A stretch of 27,797 bases of DNA from Onthomonas sp964456525 (lineage in GTDB: Bacteria > Bacillota > Clostridia > Oscillospirales > Oscillospiraceae): assembly GCA_964456525.1 (NCBI GenBank), contig CAYWAP010000023.1, positions 1 through 27,797 on the forward strand, given 5' to 3'. Made by a program: the position numbers and the translations under genes. Within the stretch, counting starts at the first letter, position 1. Each line of letters begins with the position of its first letter. Under the pieces are notes generated by a model. It saw nothing but the letters and a program-made list of their open reading frames with translations, searched no databases and was not told where the DNA came from. Below are positions 14,473 through 23,009 of this stretch, in pieces.

Positions 14473-15041
14473 TCCTGCTAATCGACAATTATGACAGCTT
14501 CTCTTACAACCTCTTCCAGCTCGTCGGCGAGATCGATCCGGATATTCGGGTCATCCGAAACGACGCCATGACGGCGGAAGAAATCCGGGGGCAAAATCCG
14601 GATCGAATCCTTCTCTCTCCCGGTCCCGGCAGACCGGAAGGGGCCGGGGTGTGCATGGACGTTGTCAAAACCCTTGGCAAAGAGATTCCCATTTTGGGGG
14701 TTTGCCTGGGCCATCAGGCGATCTGCCAGACCTTCGGGGCAACCGTCACCTACGCAAAGCGGCCGATGCACGGCAAGCAGTCCCATGTCCGATTTGACAG
14801 CGCCTGCCCGCTGTTCCAGGGCTGCCCTGAACAGGCCCCCGTCGCCCGCTATCATTCCCTGGCGGTGGCTGGGGACGGCTTTCCCCCCTGTCTGCAAGTG
14901 ACCGCCCTCACCACCGATGAAGAGGAGATCATGGCGGTGAAGCACCGAACCTATCCCATCTACGGGGTGCAGTTTCACCCGGAATCCATATTGACGCCCA
15001 ATGGAAAGCAGATGCTTTACAACTTTATAAAGGAGATCTGA
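14469..15041 (+). CDS. trpG: Anthranilate synthase component II (glutamine amidotransferase)
   Basis: 190-residue class I glutamine amidotransferase that supplies ammonia to TrpE. The catalytic triad is visible: Cys79 in GVCLGHQ, and His170 and Glu172 in FHPES. The oxyanion-region motif LSPGPGRP is near residues 49-56. It starts within ATGA shared with the trpE stop, so translation is coupled. It is a stand-alone subunit, not fused to TrpD or TrpE. The same type of subunit can serve 4-amino-4-deoxychorismate synthase (PabA), but position in the operon favours TrpG. Confidence 0.96.
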   Translation: MILLIDNYDSFSYNLFQLVGEIDPDIRVIRNDAMTAEEIRGQNPDRILLSPGPGRPEGAGVCMDVVKTLGKEIPILGVCLGHQAICQTFGATVTYAKRPMHGKQSHVRFDSACPLFQGCPEQAPVARYHSLAVAGDGFPPCLQVTALTTDEEEIMAVKHRTYPIYGVQFHPESILTPNGKQMLYNFIKEI

Positions 15042-15044
15042 ATC

Positions 15045-16064
15045 ATGATTAAAGAAGCCATTGAAAAAATCGTAAACAAAAAAGACCTCACCTATCACGA
15101 GGCCTATGCCGTGATGAACGAAATCATGAGCGGGGAGACCTCCGCCACCCAGAACGCCGCGTTTCTTGCCGCCCTGTCCACCAAAAGCGCGAGAGCCGAG
15201 ACCACCGATGAAATTGCCGGCTGCGCCGCTGCCATGCGCGCCCACGCCACGAAGGTGGAGACCGGGATGGAACTTTTCGAGATCGTCGGCACCGGCGGCG
15301 ACAACGCGCACAGTTTTAACATCTCCACCACGTCGGCCCTTGTGGCCGCGGCAGGCGGCATGAAGGTGGCCAAACACGGCAACCGGGCGGCTTCCTCCCA
15401 GTGCGGGACGGCGGACTGCCTGGAGGCCCTCGGCGTCAACATCCAGCAAAGCCCTGAAAAATGTGTGAAACTGCTCAACGAGGCCGGCATCTGCTTCTTC
15501 TTCGCCCAGAAATACCACACCTCGATGAAATATGTGGGGGCAATCCGCAAGGAACTGGGCTTTCGAACCGTATTCAACATTCTCGGGCCGCTGACCAACC
15601 CCGGCACACCGTCCATGCAGCTCCTCGGCGTGTATGATGAATACCTGGTCGGGCCGCTGGCCCAGGTGCTCATTAACCTGGGGGTCAAACGGGGCATGGT
15701 GGTCTATGGCCAGGATAAGCTGGACGAAATTTCCATGAGCGCCCCCACCACCATCTGCGAGATTCAGGACGGCTGGTTCAGACATACCGTGATCACGCCG
15801 GAGGACTTCGGCTTCCGGCGCTGTACAAAGGCCGATTTGAAAGGCGGCACGCCGAGGGAAAACGCCAACATCACCCTGGCCATTCTGAACGGCGAAAAGG
15901 GCCCCAAGCGAGACGCAGTCCTGATGAATGCCGGGGCGTCCCTTTATATCGGCGGGAAAGCCGGGAGCATGAAAGAGGGCGTCGCCCTTGCCGCAGACAT
16001 CATTGACTCCCGCAAAGCCCTGGCAACCCTGAACAAATTCATAGAAGTCAGCAACGAACCCTGA
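15045..16064 (+). CDS. trpD: Anthranilate phosphoribosyltransferase
   Basis: 339-residue enzyme that transfers the phosphoribosyl group of PRPP to anthranilate. Family motifs are GTGGD (82-86), NIST (92-95) and KHGNRA (110-115), with the PRPP-binding region intact. Length is normal. The ATG is 3 bases after the trpG stop, with AGGAGAT upstream, typical of a tightly packed operon. Confidence 0.97.
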   Translation: MIKEAIEKIVNKKDLTYHEAYAVMNEIMSGETSATQNAAFLAALSTKSARAETTDEIAGCAAAMRAHATKVETGMELFEIVGTGGDNAHSFNISTTSALVAAAGGMKVAKHGNRAASSQCGTADCLEALGVNIQQSPEKCVKLLNEAGICFFFAQKYHTSMKYVGAIRKELGFRTVFNILGPLTNPGTPSMQLLGVYDEYLVGPLAQVLINLGVKRGMVVYGQDKLDEISMSAPTTICEIQDGWFRHTVITPEDFGFRRCTKADLKGGTPRENANITLAILNGEKGPKRDAVLMNAGASLYIGGKAGSMKEGVALAADIIDSRKALATLNKFIEVSNEP

Positions 16065-16084
16065 ACTTCCACGGAGGCCGAACC

Positions 16085-16864
16085 ATGACCATATTAGACC
16101 AGCTGGCCGATTACGCCAAAGAGAGAGTGGCCACAGCCAAACAGAAAACCCCGCTCCAGGAACTCCGGCGGCAGGCATGCGCCCTCCCCAAAGGAACCTT
16201 TGCCTTTGAAACGGCTCTGAAAAAACCCGGCATCTCCTTTATCTGCGAGTGTAAAAAAGCATCCCCCTCCAAGGGCATGATCGCCCCCGATTTTCCCTAT
16301 GTGCAGATTGCACGGGAATATGAGGCCGCCGGCGCCGACTGCATCTCCGTCCTGACCGAGCCAAAGTGGTTTCTGGGCAGCGACGAATATCTGCGGGAAA
16401 TCGCACAGGCCGTCTCCATTCCGTGCCTGCGCAAGGACTTTACGGTGGATGAATATATGATCTACGAGGCAAAGGTTCTCGGCGCATCTGCCGTGCTGCT
16501 CATCTGCGCCATCCTGAGCGAAGGACAGATCCGGGACTACCTCTCCCTGTGTGAGGCATTGGGGCTGTCCGCGTTGGTGGAGGTTCACGACGAACAGGAA
16601 GCCGCCACAGCGCTAAAGGCCGGAGCGCGCCTGGTCGGGGTCAACAACCGCAACCTGAACAATTTTTCTGTGGACCCCAGCAACAGCCACAGGCTCCGGG
16701 AGCGGATTCCCCGGGAGGTGCTGTTTATCTCGGAAAGCGGCGTGCGCAACGCCGAAGACGTGGCAAAGCTCCGCTCCATCGGTGCAGACGGCGTACTGAT
16801 TGGCGAAACGCTCATGCGTGCGGAGGATAAAAAGGCAAAGCTCCGCGAACTGCGAGGTGTATGA
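16085..16864 (+). CDS. trpC: Indole-3-glycerol phosphate synthase
   Basis: 259-residue TIM-barrel enzyme that closes the indole ring from CdRP with loss of CO2. Catalytic residues by family alignment are Glu55 and Lys57 in CECKKASPSKG, Lys117 in LRKDF and Glu166 in LVEVHDE. The phosphate-binding end, ISESGV followed by GVLIGETLMR, is present. It is monofunctional, with TrpF encoded separately. It follows trpD by 20 bases with GGAGG upstream and overlaps trpF by four bases. Confidence 0.97.
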   Translation: MTILDQLADYAKERVATAKQKTPLQELRRQACALPKGTFAFETALKKPGISFICECKKASPSKGMIAPDFPYVQIAREYEAAGADCISVLTEPKWFLGSDEYLREIAQAVSIPCLRKDFTVDEYMIYEAKVLGASAVLLICAILSEGQIRDYLSLCEALGLSALVEVHDEQEAATALKAGARLVGVNNRNLNNFSVDPSNSHRLRERIPREVLFISESGVRNAEDVAKLRSIGADGVLIGETLMRAEDKKAKLRELRGV

Positions 16865-17472
16865 TGACAAAGATCAAACTTTGCGGGCTATCCCGAACCT
16901 GTGACATCGAAACGGTCAACCAGCTCCTGCCCGACTATATCGGCTTTGTGTTTGCCCCCAAAAGCCGCCGGTATGTCTCGCCGGAGAGGGCGGCCCAATG
17001 GAGGGAGCTGCTGGACCCCCGCATCCGGGCGGTGGGTGTGTTTGTAAACGAGGAACCCGAAACCGTCGCCAAATATTTAAACGAGGGCATCATTGACATG
17101 GCCCAGCTGCACGGCAGCGAGGACGAGGCGTATATCCGCCAGCTGCGGCGGCTCACCAGCCGGCCAATCATCCAGGCGTTCCAGCTCAAAACGATGGACG
17201 ATCTTGCCCATGTGGAGTGCAGCAGCGCCGACCATGTTTTGCTGGATTCCGGCGCAGGCACCGGAACGGTGTTTAATTGGAGCTGGGTGCAGCACCTGAG
17301 CCGTCCCTATTTTCTCGCTGGCGGACTGACCCCCGACAATGTGGCACAGGCGGTGAAGCAGCTGAACCCTTATGCGGTGGATGTCAGTTCCGGAATTGAA
17401 ACCGGCGGCGTAAAAGATCAGGCAAAAATGGCAGCGTTTGTTGCCTCTGTCAGAAAGGAAGGTCGACTATGA
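16861..17472 (+). CDS. trpF: Phosphoribosylanthranilate isomerase
   Basis: 203-residue TIM-barrel enzyme for the Amadori rearrangement of PRA to CdRP. The general base Cys8 (IKLCG) and general acid Asp129 (LLDSGAGTG) are in place. The phosphate site near the C-terminus reads LAGGLTPDNV and VDVSSGIE. Two ATGs in tandem (16861, 16864) overlap the trpC stop. The end overlaps trpB by four bases (ATGA), giving coupling on both sides. Confidence 0.96.
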   Translation: MMTKIKLCGLSRTCDIETVNQLLPDYIGFVFAPKSRRYVSPERAAQWRELLDPRIRAVGVFVNEEPETVAKYLNEGIIDMAQLHGSEDEAYIRQLRRLTSRPIIQAFQLKTMDDLAHVECSSADHVLLDSGAGTGTVFNWSWVQHLSRPYFLAGGLTPDNVAQAVKQLNPYAVDVSSGIETGGVKDQAKMAAFVASVRKEGRL

Positions 17473-18659
17473 CGAATCCCAACGGACGCTTTGGCATTCA
17501 CGGCGGTCAATACATTCCCGAAACCCTGATGAATGCGGTGATCGAGCTGGAAGAAGCCTATCTCTACTATCAGAAGGATCCGTCCTTTCAACGGGAGCTG
17601 GCCACCCTTTTCAATGAATACGCGGGCAGGCCGTCACGGCTCTACTACGCGGAGAAGATGACGAAAGATCTGGGGGGCGCGAAGATCTACCTGAAACGGG
17701 AGGATTTGAACCACACCGGGGCGCACAAGATCAACAATGTTCTCGGTCAGGCCCTGCTGGCGAAAAAGATGGGGAAAACCAGACTGATCGCCGAGACGGG
17801 CGCCGGTCAACACGGGGTCGCCACGGCAACCGCCGCGGCACTGATGGGGATGGAATGCGTGGTCTTTATGGGGAAGGAGGACACCATCCGTCAGGCTCTC
17901 AATGTATACCGCATGCGATTGCTGGGGGCGCAGGTCGTCCCGGTCGAGACGGGAACCGCCACCCTCAAGGATGCCGTGTCCGAGGCGATGCGCGAGTGGT
18001 CTTCCCGGATCAGCGACACACACTATTGTCTTGGTTCGGTCATGGGGCCCCACCCCTTCCCGACCATCGTCCGGGACTTTCAGTCCGTGATCTCCAGGGA
18101 AATTCGGGAACAGATTCTGGAAAAAGAGGGCCGGCTCCCCGATGCGGTCATTGCCTGCGTGGGGGGAGGCTCCAACGCCATTGGCAGCTTCTACCACTTC
18201 ATCCCGGACGAGGGCGTCAGGCTCATCGGATGTGAGGCGGCGGGCAGAGGGATTGACACCTTTGAAACGGCGGCGACCATCGCCACCGGAAGGCTGGGCA
18301 TTTTCCACGGCATGAAGTCTTATTTCTGCCAGAACCAGGACGGTCAGATCGCCCCCGTCTACTCCATCTCCGCTGGACTGGACTATCCCGGCATCGGCCC
18401 GGAACACGCCCACCTGCATGACACCGGCCGGGCAGAGTATGTGCCCGTCACCGACGCAGAGGCGGTGGACGCCTTTGAATATCTGGCCAGGACGGAAGGG
18501 ATTATTCCGGCGATCGAATCCGCCCACGCAGTTGCACACGCCCGGAAGATCGCACCGGCAATGGGCCGGGACAGCCTTCTCGTCATCACCATTTCCGGCA
18601 GGGGCGACAAGGACTGCGCCGCCATTGCCCGCTACAGAGGGGAGGATATCGATGAGTAA
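17469..18659 (+). CDS. trpB: Tryptophan synthase beta chain
   Basis: 396-residue PLP enzyme condensing indole with serine. The PLP lysine is Lys87 in HTGAHKINN and the catalytic glutamate is Glu109 in AETGAGQHG, the same numbers as in the Salmonella enzyme. The phosphate-binding loop CVGGGSNA is present. It is of the TrpB1 type that works with TrpA. It overlaps trpF by four bases and trpA by eight. Confidence 0.98.
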   Translation: MTNPNGRFGIHGGQYIPETLMNAVIELEEAYLYYQKDPSFQRELATLFNEYAGRPSRLYYAEKMTKDLGGAKIYLKREDLNHTGAHKINNVLGQALLAKKMGKTRLIAETGAGQHGVATATAAALMGMECVVFMGKEDTIRQALNVYRMRLLGAQVVPVETGTATLKDAVSEAMREWSSRISDTHYCLGSVMGPHPFPTIVRDFQSVISREIREQILEKEGRLPDAVIACVGGGSNAIGSFYHFIPDEGVRLIGCEAAGRGIDTFETAATIATGRLGIFHGMKSYFCQNQDGQIAPVYSISAGLDYPGIGPEHAHLHDTGRAEYVPVTDAEAVDAFEYLARTEGIIPAIESAHAVAHARKIAPAMGRDSLLVITISGRGDKDCAAIARYRGEDIDE

Positions 18660-19422
18660 CATCAGAAGGGCCTTTGAACAGGGAAAGGCGTTTCTCGCCT
18701 TTATCACCTGCGGCGATCCGGATTTGGAGACGACCGCCGCAGCCGTCCGCGCAGCCGTGGAAAACGGGGCGGATTTGATCGAGCTTGGGATCCCCTTCTC
18801 CGACCCCACAGCCGAAGGCCCCGTCATCCAGGGCGCCAACCTGAGGGCCTTGAAGGGCGGCATCACCACCGATCAGATCTTCGCCTTTGTCCGGGAGCTG
18901 CGGCGGGACATCGCCACGCCGATGGTCTTTATGACCTATGCCAATGTGGTATTTTCCTATGGCGCTAAGCGGTTTATCTCCACCTGTCGGGACATTGGAA
19001 TTGACGGCCTGATTCTGCCCGACCTCCCCTTTGAGGAAAAGGAGGAATTTCACCCGCTGTGCAAGGAGTATGGCGTTGACCTGATCTCACTCATTGCCCC
19101 CACCTCGGAAAACCGCATTGCCATGATTGCCAAGGAGGCAGAGGGCTTTTTGTACATCGTCTCCAGCCTTGGCGTCACCGGGATGCGGAGCGAAATCAAG
19201 ACCGACCTTGTCTCCATCGTAGACCTTGTCCGGCAGAACACCGACATTCCCTGCGCGATCGGCTTTGGAATTTCCACCCCCGAGCAGGCAAAGAAAATGG
19301 CGGCAATCTCGGACGGCGCCATCGTCGGCTCCGCCATTATCAAGCTCCTTGAGCGGCACGGCAAAGATGCGCCCAGGTATATCGGCGAGTACGTCAAATC
19401 CATGAAGGATGCCCTGCGATAA
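18652..19422 (+). CDS. trpA: Tryptophan synthase alpha chain
   Basis: 256-residue TIM-barrel subunit that cleaves indole-3-glycerol phosphate and channels indole to TrpB. The catalytic glutamate is Glu44 in IELGIPFSDP. The position equal to Asp60 of the E. coli enzyme is glutamate here (Glu55 in TAEGP), a variant I recall from other clostridial TrpA proteins. The phosphate-binding C-terminal motifs, IGFGIST and GAIVGSAI, are present. The start at 18652 has GGGGAGG upstream and overlaps the trpB end by eight bases. It is the last gene of the operon, followed by a terminator. Confidence 0.96.
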   Translation: MSNIRRAFEQGKAFLAFITCGDPDLETTAAAVRAAVENGADLIELGIPFSDPTAEGPVIQGANLRALKGGITTDQIFAFVRELRRDIATPMVFMTYANVVFSYGAKRFISTCRDIGIDGLILPDLPFEEKEEFHPLCKEYGVDLISLIAPTSENRIAMIAKEAEGFLYIVSSLGVTGMRSEIKTDLVSIVDLVRQNTDIPCAIGFGISTPEQAKKMAAISDGAIVGSAIIKLLERHGKDAPRYIGEYVKSMKDALR

Positions 19423-19476
19423 CGTGGCATCCTCCCATGAAAATGATGAACGTTGTATGGAGCAAACAAAATATTT

Positions 19477-19517
19477 GGGGGAAGTCGTCCTGACTGCGGC
19501 GGCTTCCCCCTGTTTTC
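19477..19517 (+). terminator. Terminator of the trp operon
   Basis: GGGGGAAGTCG (19477-19487) pairs with CGGCTTCCCCC (19500-19510), 11 pairs with one G-U, and TGTTTTC follows. It lies 54 bases after the trpA stop. Confidence 0.92.
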
Positions 19518-19606
19518 TCTTTGGCGTATTTAGATCTTGTTCATCGATGAACCACGGGCGGAATCATTTCGATTCCCGACCGCGTTTCACGAGGACATCT
19601 CCCGGC

Positions 19607-21751
19607 TCACTCCGTGATCTCAAACAGCCGGGCCATGAACGGCTCCGGGAAGGTGACGGTCAGCTCCGCTCGCTGCCCATCCCAGACAAAATCCACCGGC
19701 CTGCCCGCCGGATAGGCGCAGTACACCTGAATATCCTTTCCACGGTATGCCGGCAGCGGGAGAGGGCAGCACGGGCTCTCCCCGCCCCTGCGCCATACGG
19801 CAAGATAGCTCTTTTCCCTTCCCCGCATTCCCAGCGCCGTCCACCTGTCATAATAGGTGCCAAACCCCAGGGGCCAGAAGGGCAGGGCCTCTCTGCGGTC
19901 CTCTCTCGTGGCCTGATACCAGGAAATGGCCTCCCGGATGAGCTCCTGGCAGGCCCCGCCCAGCCGAAAGAGATGGCCGCTCTGGTGGATGCGCAAAAGC
20001 AGCACGTTCACCATGTTGAAAATGGTCTCCTCCACATCCCCCGGGTTCAGCGGATAGGACCAGACCGCTGCCTGCTCCGGCGTCAGGGCCAGGGGTGAAT
20101 TCACCGCAATGGTGGCGTACATCCGATAGTCCTCCATGTCGCTGGTGGACTGGATGCTGTGCCGGCGCAGCATGGCGTAGTCCATGCGCATGCCGCCGCT
20201 GCCGCAGTTTTCGATCACCAGATCCGGATATTTCGCAAAAATGCCATCCAGCCAGGACAGATAGGCCCGCTGATGCGCCAGCAGGCCGTCCCCCGGACTG
20301 TCCGCGTGCTGATCTGTCCCGATCCCCGGTTCGATGTTATAGTCCATCTTGATATACCCCACGCCATAGTCCTCCACCAGCCGGCGGATCACGTCCGTGG
20401 CAAATGCGCGCACCTGGGGATTGCGGTAGTCCAGCTGATACCGGGACTTTTCCCGGACACGTTTTCCATGGCGCATGAAAAACCATTCGTCAGGTTTCTC
20501 TTTTGCCAGCGGGCAGTTTAGCCCCATCACCTCCAGCTCTATCCAGAGGCCGGGCGTCATGCCCTTTTCCCGGATGTAGGCGAGCAGGGACTTCAGCCCC
20601 TCAGGGAAGGCCCCGGTTTTGGGGAACCGCTCCTCAGAGGGCAGCCATTCTCCCACATTGCTCCACCACTCCCCGGCGCTGTACCAGCCGGCATCAATGC
20701 AGTAGTACTCACAGCCGCAGGCCGCCGCGATGTCGATGAGCGGAAGCTCCCTCTCCGTGGTCGGGTTTCCATACAGGCAGTTCATATAATCGTTGAAAAT
20801 CACCGGCAGTTTCCGGTTGTCCTCATTTTTCCGGCGGATGCGCCTGCGGTATGCGGTCAGGTCGCACACCGCCCTGTCCGCCCTTCCGCCGCCGTAGGCC
20901 ACGGCCACCGGCACGCTCACAAAGGTTTCTCCCGGCTTTAACTCCTGATACCAGTGCGCATAGGGCTCTGTCGGCCCCATCGCCTTCAGGTACAGCTGGC
21001 CCGCATACTCTCCAATCTCCCAGTGCCAGGAGCCGTTGTGCTCGATCTGCCAGGCCAGATAGTTTCCGGTTTCCTCATCCTCCAAAATTCCCAGGGGCAA
21101 ATACTGCTTCGTGGACCAGGCCCCCGTATTGGTCACAGAGATAAACTTGGTGCTGTTGTACCGCCCCGGCTTCTGGGAGGCCGTCAGCCCCAGCTCGGAG
21201 AGGGAATAGGCGTGCCACTGCAGCTCCTTTTGCCAGCCGTTGTGTACCAGGTGCAGGCGGAAGCGCTCCTCATAGGGCCGATTGCCGCCCCGTTCCAGCC
21301 CGTGCAGGGAAAAGGATGTAACCGCCTCAAGCCCCTGCGTCTGCGTCCCCTGGTTTTCCACCTCTGTGTAACTGGATATTACCCTCAAATCTGTGTAAAA
21401 CTGGTAATGCAGCCGGGCTGCCATCCCCGTCTCCTCATCTTTTAACGAAAAGATGTGCTCCGCCCCGTCCTCTGTCTGCCGCCTTTCATGGCCGGCGTAT
21501 TGCAGTTTTACCCCAAGGGAGCTGTGGATGAGCTGGTCTCCCATCCGGTTTTCCGGGCAGTTCTCTCCCGTGATGGTTGCCTCCACCGGCGCGTATTCCC
21601 GAAGGCGGTCCTGTACGGCGGGGTCCTCCAGTTGCTCGAGGGGCTGCCCCTGCGTCTCCCCCTTCGTCACCGCGAGCAGGACCAGCCGGTTTTCCTCCGT
21701 CACGCCAAAGCACAGGCCGATGGGGCCTTCTTCCATGTTGATGATGCGCAT
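19607..21751 (-). CDS. Alpha-galactosidase, glycoside hydrolase family 36
   Basis: 714-residue enzyme that removes terminal alpha-galactose from raffinose-family oligosaccharides or galactomannan fragments. There is no signal peptide, so it acts in the cytosol. An N-terminal beta-supersandwich (about 1-300) precedes the barrel, which begins around VIFNDYMNCLYG. Family signatures are CIDAGWY, GLWIELE, YIKMDYN with nucleophile Asp470, ENCGSGGMRMDY and STSDMEDYR with acid/base Asp538. The length fits bacterial GH36. The start follows AAGGAGA at a proper distance. The gene is monocistronic on the minus strand, with its own promoter, and stands next to carbohydrate genes on the right. No dedicated sugar transporter is visible in the window. 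Confidence 0.95.
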   Translation of the reverse strand: MRIINMEEGPIGLCFGVTEENRLVLLAVTKGETQGQPLEQLEDPAVQDRLREYAPVEATITGENCPENRMGDQLIHSSLGVKLQYAGHERRQTEDGAEHIFSLKDEETGMAARLHYQFYTDLRVISSYTEVENQGTQTQGLEAVTSFSLHGLERGGNRPYEERFRLHLVHNGWQKELQWHAYSLSELGLTASQKPGRYNSTKFISVTNTGAWSTKQYLPLGILEDEETGNYLAWQIEHNGSWHWEIGEYAGQLYLKAMGPTEPYAHWYQELKPGETFVSVPVAVAYGGGRADRAVCDLTAYRRRIRRKNEDNRKLPVIFNDYMNCLYGNPTTERELPLIDIAAACGCEYYCIDAGWYSAGEWWSNVGEWLPSEERFPKTGAFPEGLKSLLAYIREKGMTPGLWIELEVMGLNCPLAKEKPDEWFFMRHGKRVREKSRYQLDYRNPQVRAFATDVIRRLVEDYGVGYIKMDYNIEPGIGTDQHADSPGDGLLAHQRAYLSWLDGIFAKYPDLVIENCGSGGMRMDYAMLRRHSIQSTSDMEDYRMYATIAVNSPLALTPEQAAVWSYPLNPGDVEETIFNMVNVLLLRIHQSGHLFRLGGACQELIREAISWYQATREDRREALPFWPLGFGTYYDRWTALGMRGREKSYLAVWRRGGESPCCPLPLPAYRGKDIQVYCAYPAGRPVDFVWDGQRAELTVTFPEPFMARLFEITE

Positions 21752-22094
21752 AGGTTCTCCTTTCCATAGATGATTGATTTCTGTATCCGTCTACGGGCAT
21801 CCTGTCGCCCGCAGTAAACCGTTTTATTTCCGTTATTGTATCATAGACTGTTTGGCAACACAACCGGAGATCAGACCAGATGCAGCAGAAAAAGAATCAC
21901 CGCTATTTTTATCGAGGGGTTTCGATCATTCCGCCTGCCCGCCGCCCAGAATCGATGGCCGCCCGCCGGGAGAGGAGGGGCTTCCCCCGGGAGGCGCGCC
22001 AAATTCATAAATTTTGACTATTTGGGATTTTTTTAAGGTTCAATTAGGGTTCTTGCGTTATAGTCATGGCAGGTAAAAAAGGAGGCTCATCCCC
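21752..22094. other. Divergent intergenic region, alpha-galactosidase / VTC gene
   Basis: These 343 bases contain the alpha-galactosidase promoter (21835-21863). A leader inverted repeat, CTACGGGC (21791-21798) with GCCCGCAG (21807-21814), lies in that transcript. An AT-rich tract before the VTC gene includes TATAGT (22059-22064) as a possible -10. The VTC ribosome binding site GGAGG is at 22081-22085. No gene is seen here. Confidence 0.5.
21835..21863 (-). promoter_or_regulatory. Promoter of the alpha-galactosidase gene
   Basis: On the minus strand TTGTGT (21858-21863) and TACAAT (21835-21840) are separated by 17 bases. The inferred transcript leader is about 75 bases. No obvious catabolite-repression (cre) site was found next to it. 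Confidence 0.55.
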
Positions 22095-22814
22095 ATGGCA
22101 TATCAAACCGTATTCAAACGCTATGAGTTAAAATACATGCTCACACAAGGGCAAAAAGAAAAAATCCTGGAGGCAATGGAGCCGTATATGGCCTTGGATG
22201 AATTCGGCCGCACCACCATCCGCAACCTTTATTTTGACACGGACAGCTACCGCCTGATCCGCCATTCCATCGAAAAACCCACATACAAGGAGAAACTGCG
22301 CGTCCGCAGTTACAGCCGTGCGGATTCGGACAGCACGGTTTTCGTCGAACTGAAGAAGAAATACAACCATGTTGTGTATAAACGCCGCATTTCCCTTCCC
22401 GAGAAAAAGGCGATGGAATGGGTGTGCCAGGGGCGTCACTGCCCCACGTCCTCCCAGATTTCAGAAGAAATCGACTATTTTCTGGATTATTATGAGGAAC
22501 TGCACCCGGCGGTTTTCCTCTCCTATGAGCGGGAGGCATTTTATTCCAAAGATCACTCCGATTTTCGCGTCACCTTTGATGACACGATTTTGTGCCGTCA
22601 GGAAGATCTCTCCCTGGAGTCCGAGGTATACGGCACCCCCATCCTGCCGGAAGGCACGGTGCTGATGGAGATCAAATGCTCCGGAGGCATTCCCCTTTGG
22701 ATGACGCATGTACTATCCGAGGAACACATCTACAAAACGTCCTTCTCCAAATATGGGACGGCCTACCAAACGATGATCTTCCCCCAGTTAAAAGCGGCCT
22801 CCTGTTCGGCTTAA
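22095..22814 (+). CDS. VTC-domain protein (polyphosphate polymerase-like)
   Basis: 239-residue single-domain protein of the VTC/triphosphate tunnel family. The tunnel-type charged motifs are visible: FKRYELKY near the N-terminus, TIRNLYFDT, KEKLRVRSY, VFVELKKKY, YKRR, FLSYEREA and LMEIKCSGGIPLWM. The domain makes inorganic polyphosphate in yeast VTC4. Bacterial copies usually sit beside DUF4956 membrane proteins and CotH-like genes. Here it is alone, with GGAGG before its ATG and its own strong terminator. No membrane segment is present. Catalytic activity is likely from the retained motifs but not proven. Confidence 0.88.
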   Translation: MAYQTVFKRYELKYMLTQGQKEKILEAMEPYMALDEFGRTTIRNLYFDTDSYRLIRHSIEKPTYKEKLRVRSYSRADSDSTVFVELKKKYNHVVYKRRISLPEKKAMEWVCQGRHCPTSSQISEEIDYFLDYYEELHPAVFLSYEREAFYSKDHSDFRVTFDDTILCRQEDLSLESEVYGTPILPEGTVLMEIKCSGGIPLWMTHVLSEEHIYKTSFSKYGTAYQTMIFPQLKAASCSA

Positions 22815-22848
22815 TTCCCTGCTCCGGAGGCATACCGGCAGAGGTTCA

Positions 22849-22905
22849 CGGCCCCCGCTGGCGAAGTTGGATTTTTCCAAACTTGCCGGCGGCGGGCCGT
22901 TTTTT
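22849..22905 (+). terminator. Terminator of the VTC gene
   Basis: A long GC-rich hairpin begins with CGGCCC (22849-22854) paired with GGGCCG (22894-22899). It continues inward with minor bulges to a T-rich loop near 22871-22875, and TTTTTT follows (22900-22905). It isolates the VTC gene from the glucosidase gene. Confidence 0.88.
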
Positions 22906-22907
22906 CA

Positions 22908-22937
22908 TTGTACTCTGGCTCCTTTTGGTGGTATCAT
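22908..22937 (+). promoter_or_regulatory. Promoter of the GH13 glucosidase gene
   Basis: TTGTAC (22908-22913) and TATCAT (22932-22937) are separated by 18 bases. They sit immediately after the upstream terminator and about 70 bases before the glucosidase start. Confidence 0.5.
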
Positions 22938-23009
22938 ACAGGCATAACACAGCGCATCGGCCGGCCCCGGTGCAGCTGGCACCATTACGCAACTGTAGGA
23001 GGCTGCTCT

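Noticed and set aside
14478..16178. 566-codon minus-strand open frame
   Set aside because: It spans trpG, trpD and part of trpC in antisense; a shadow of GC-rich codon bias.
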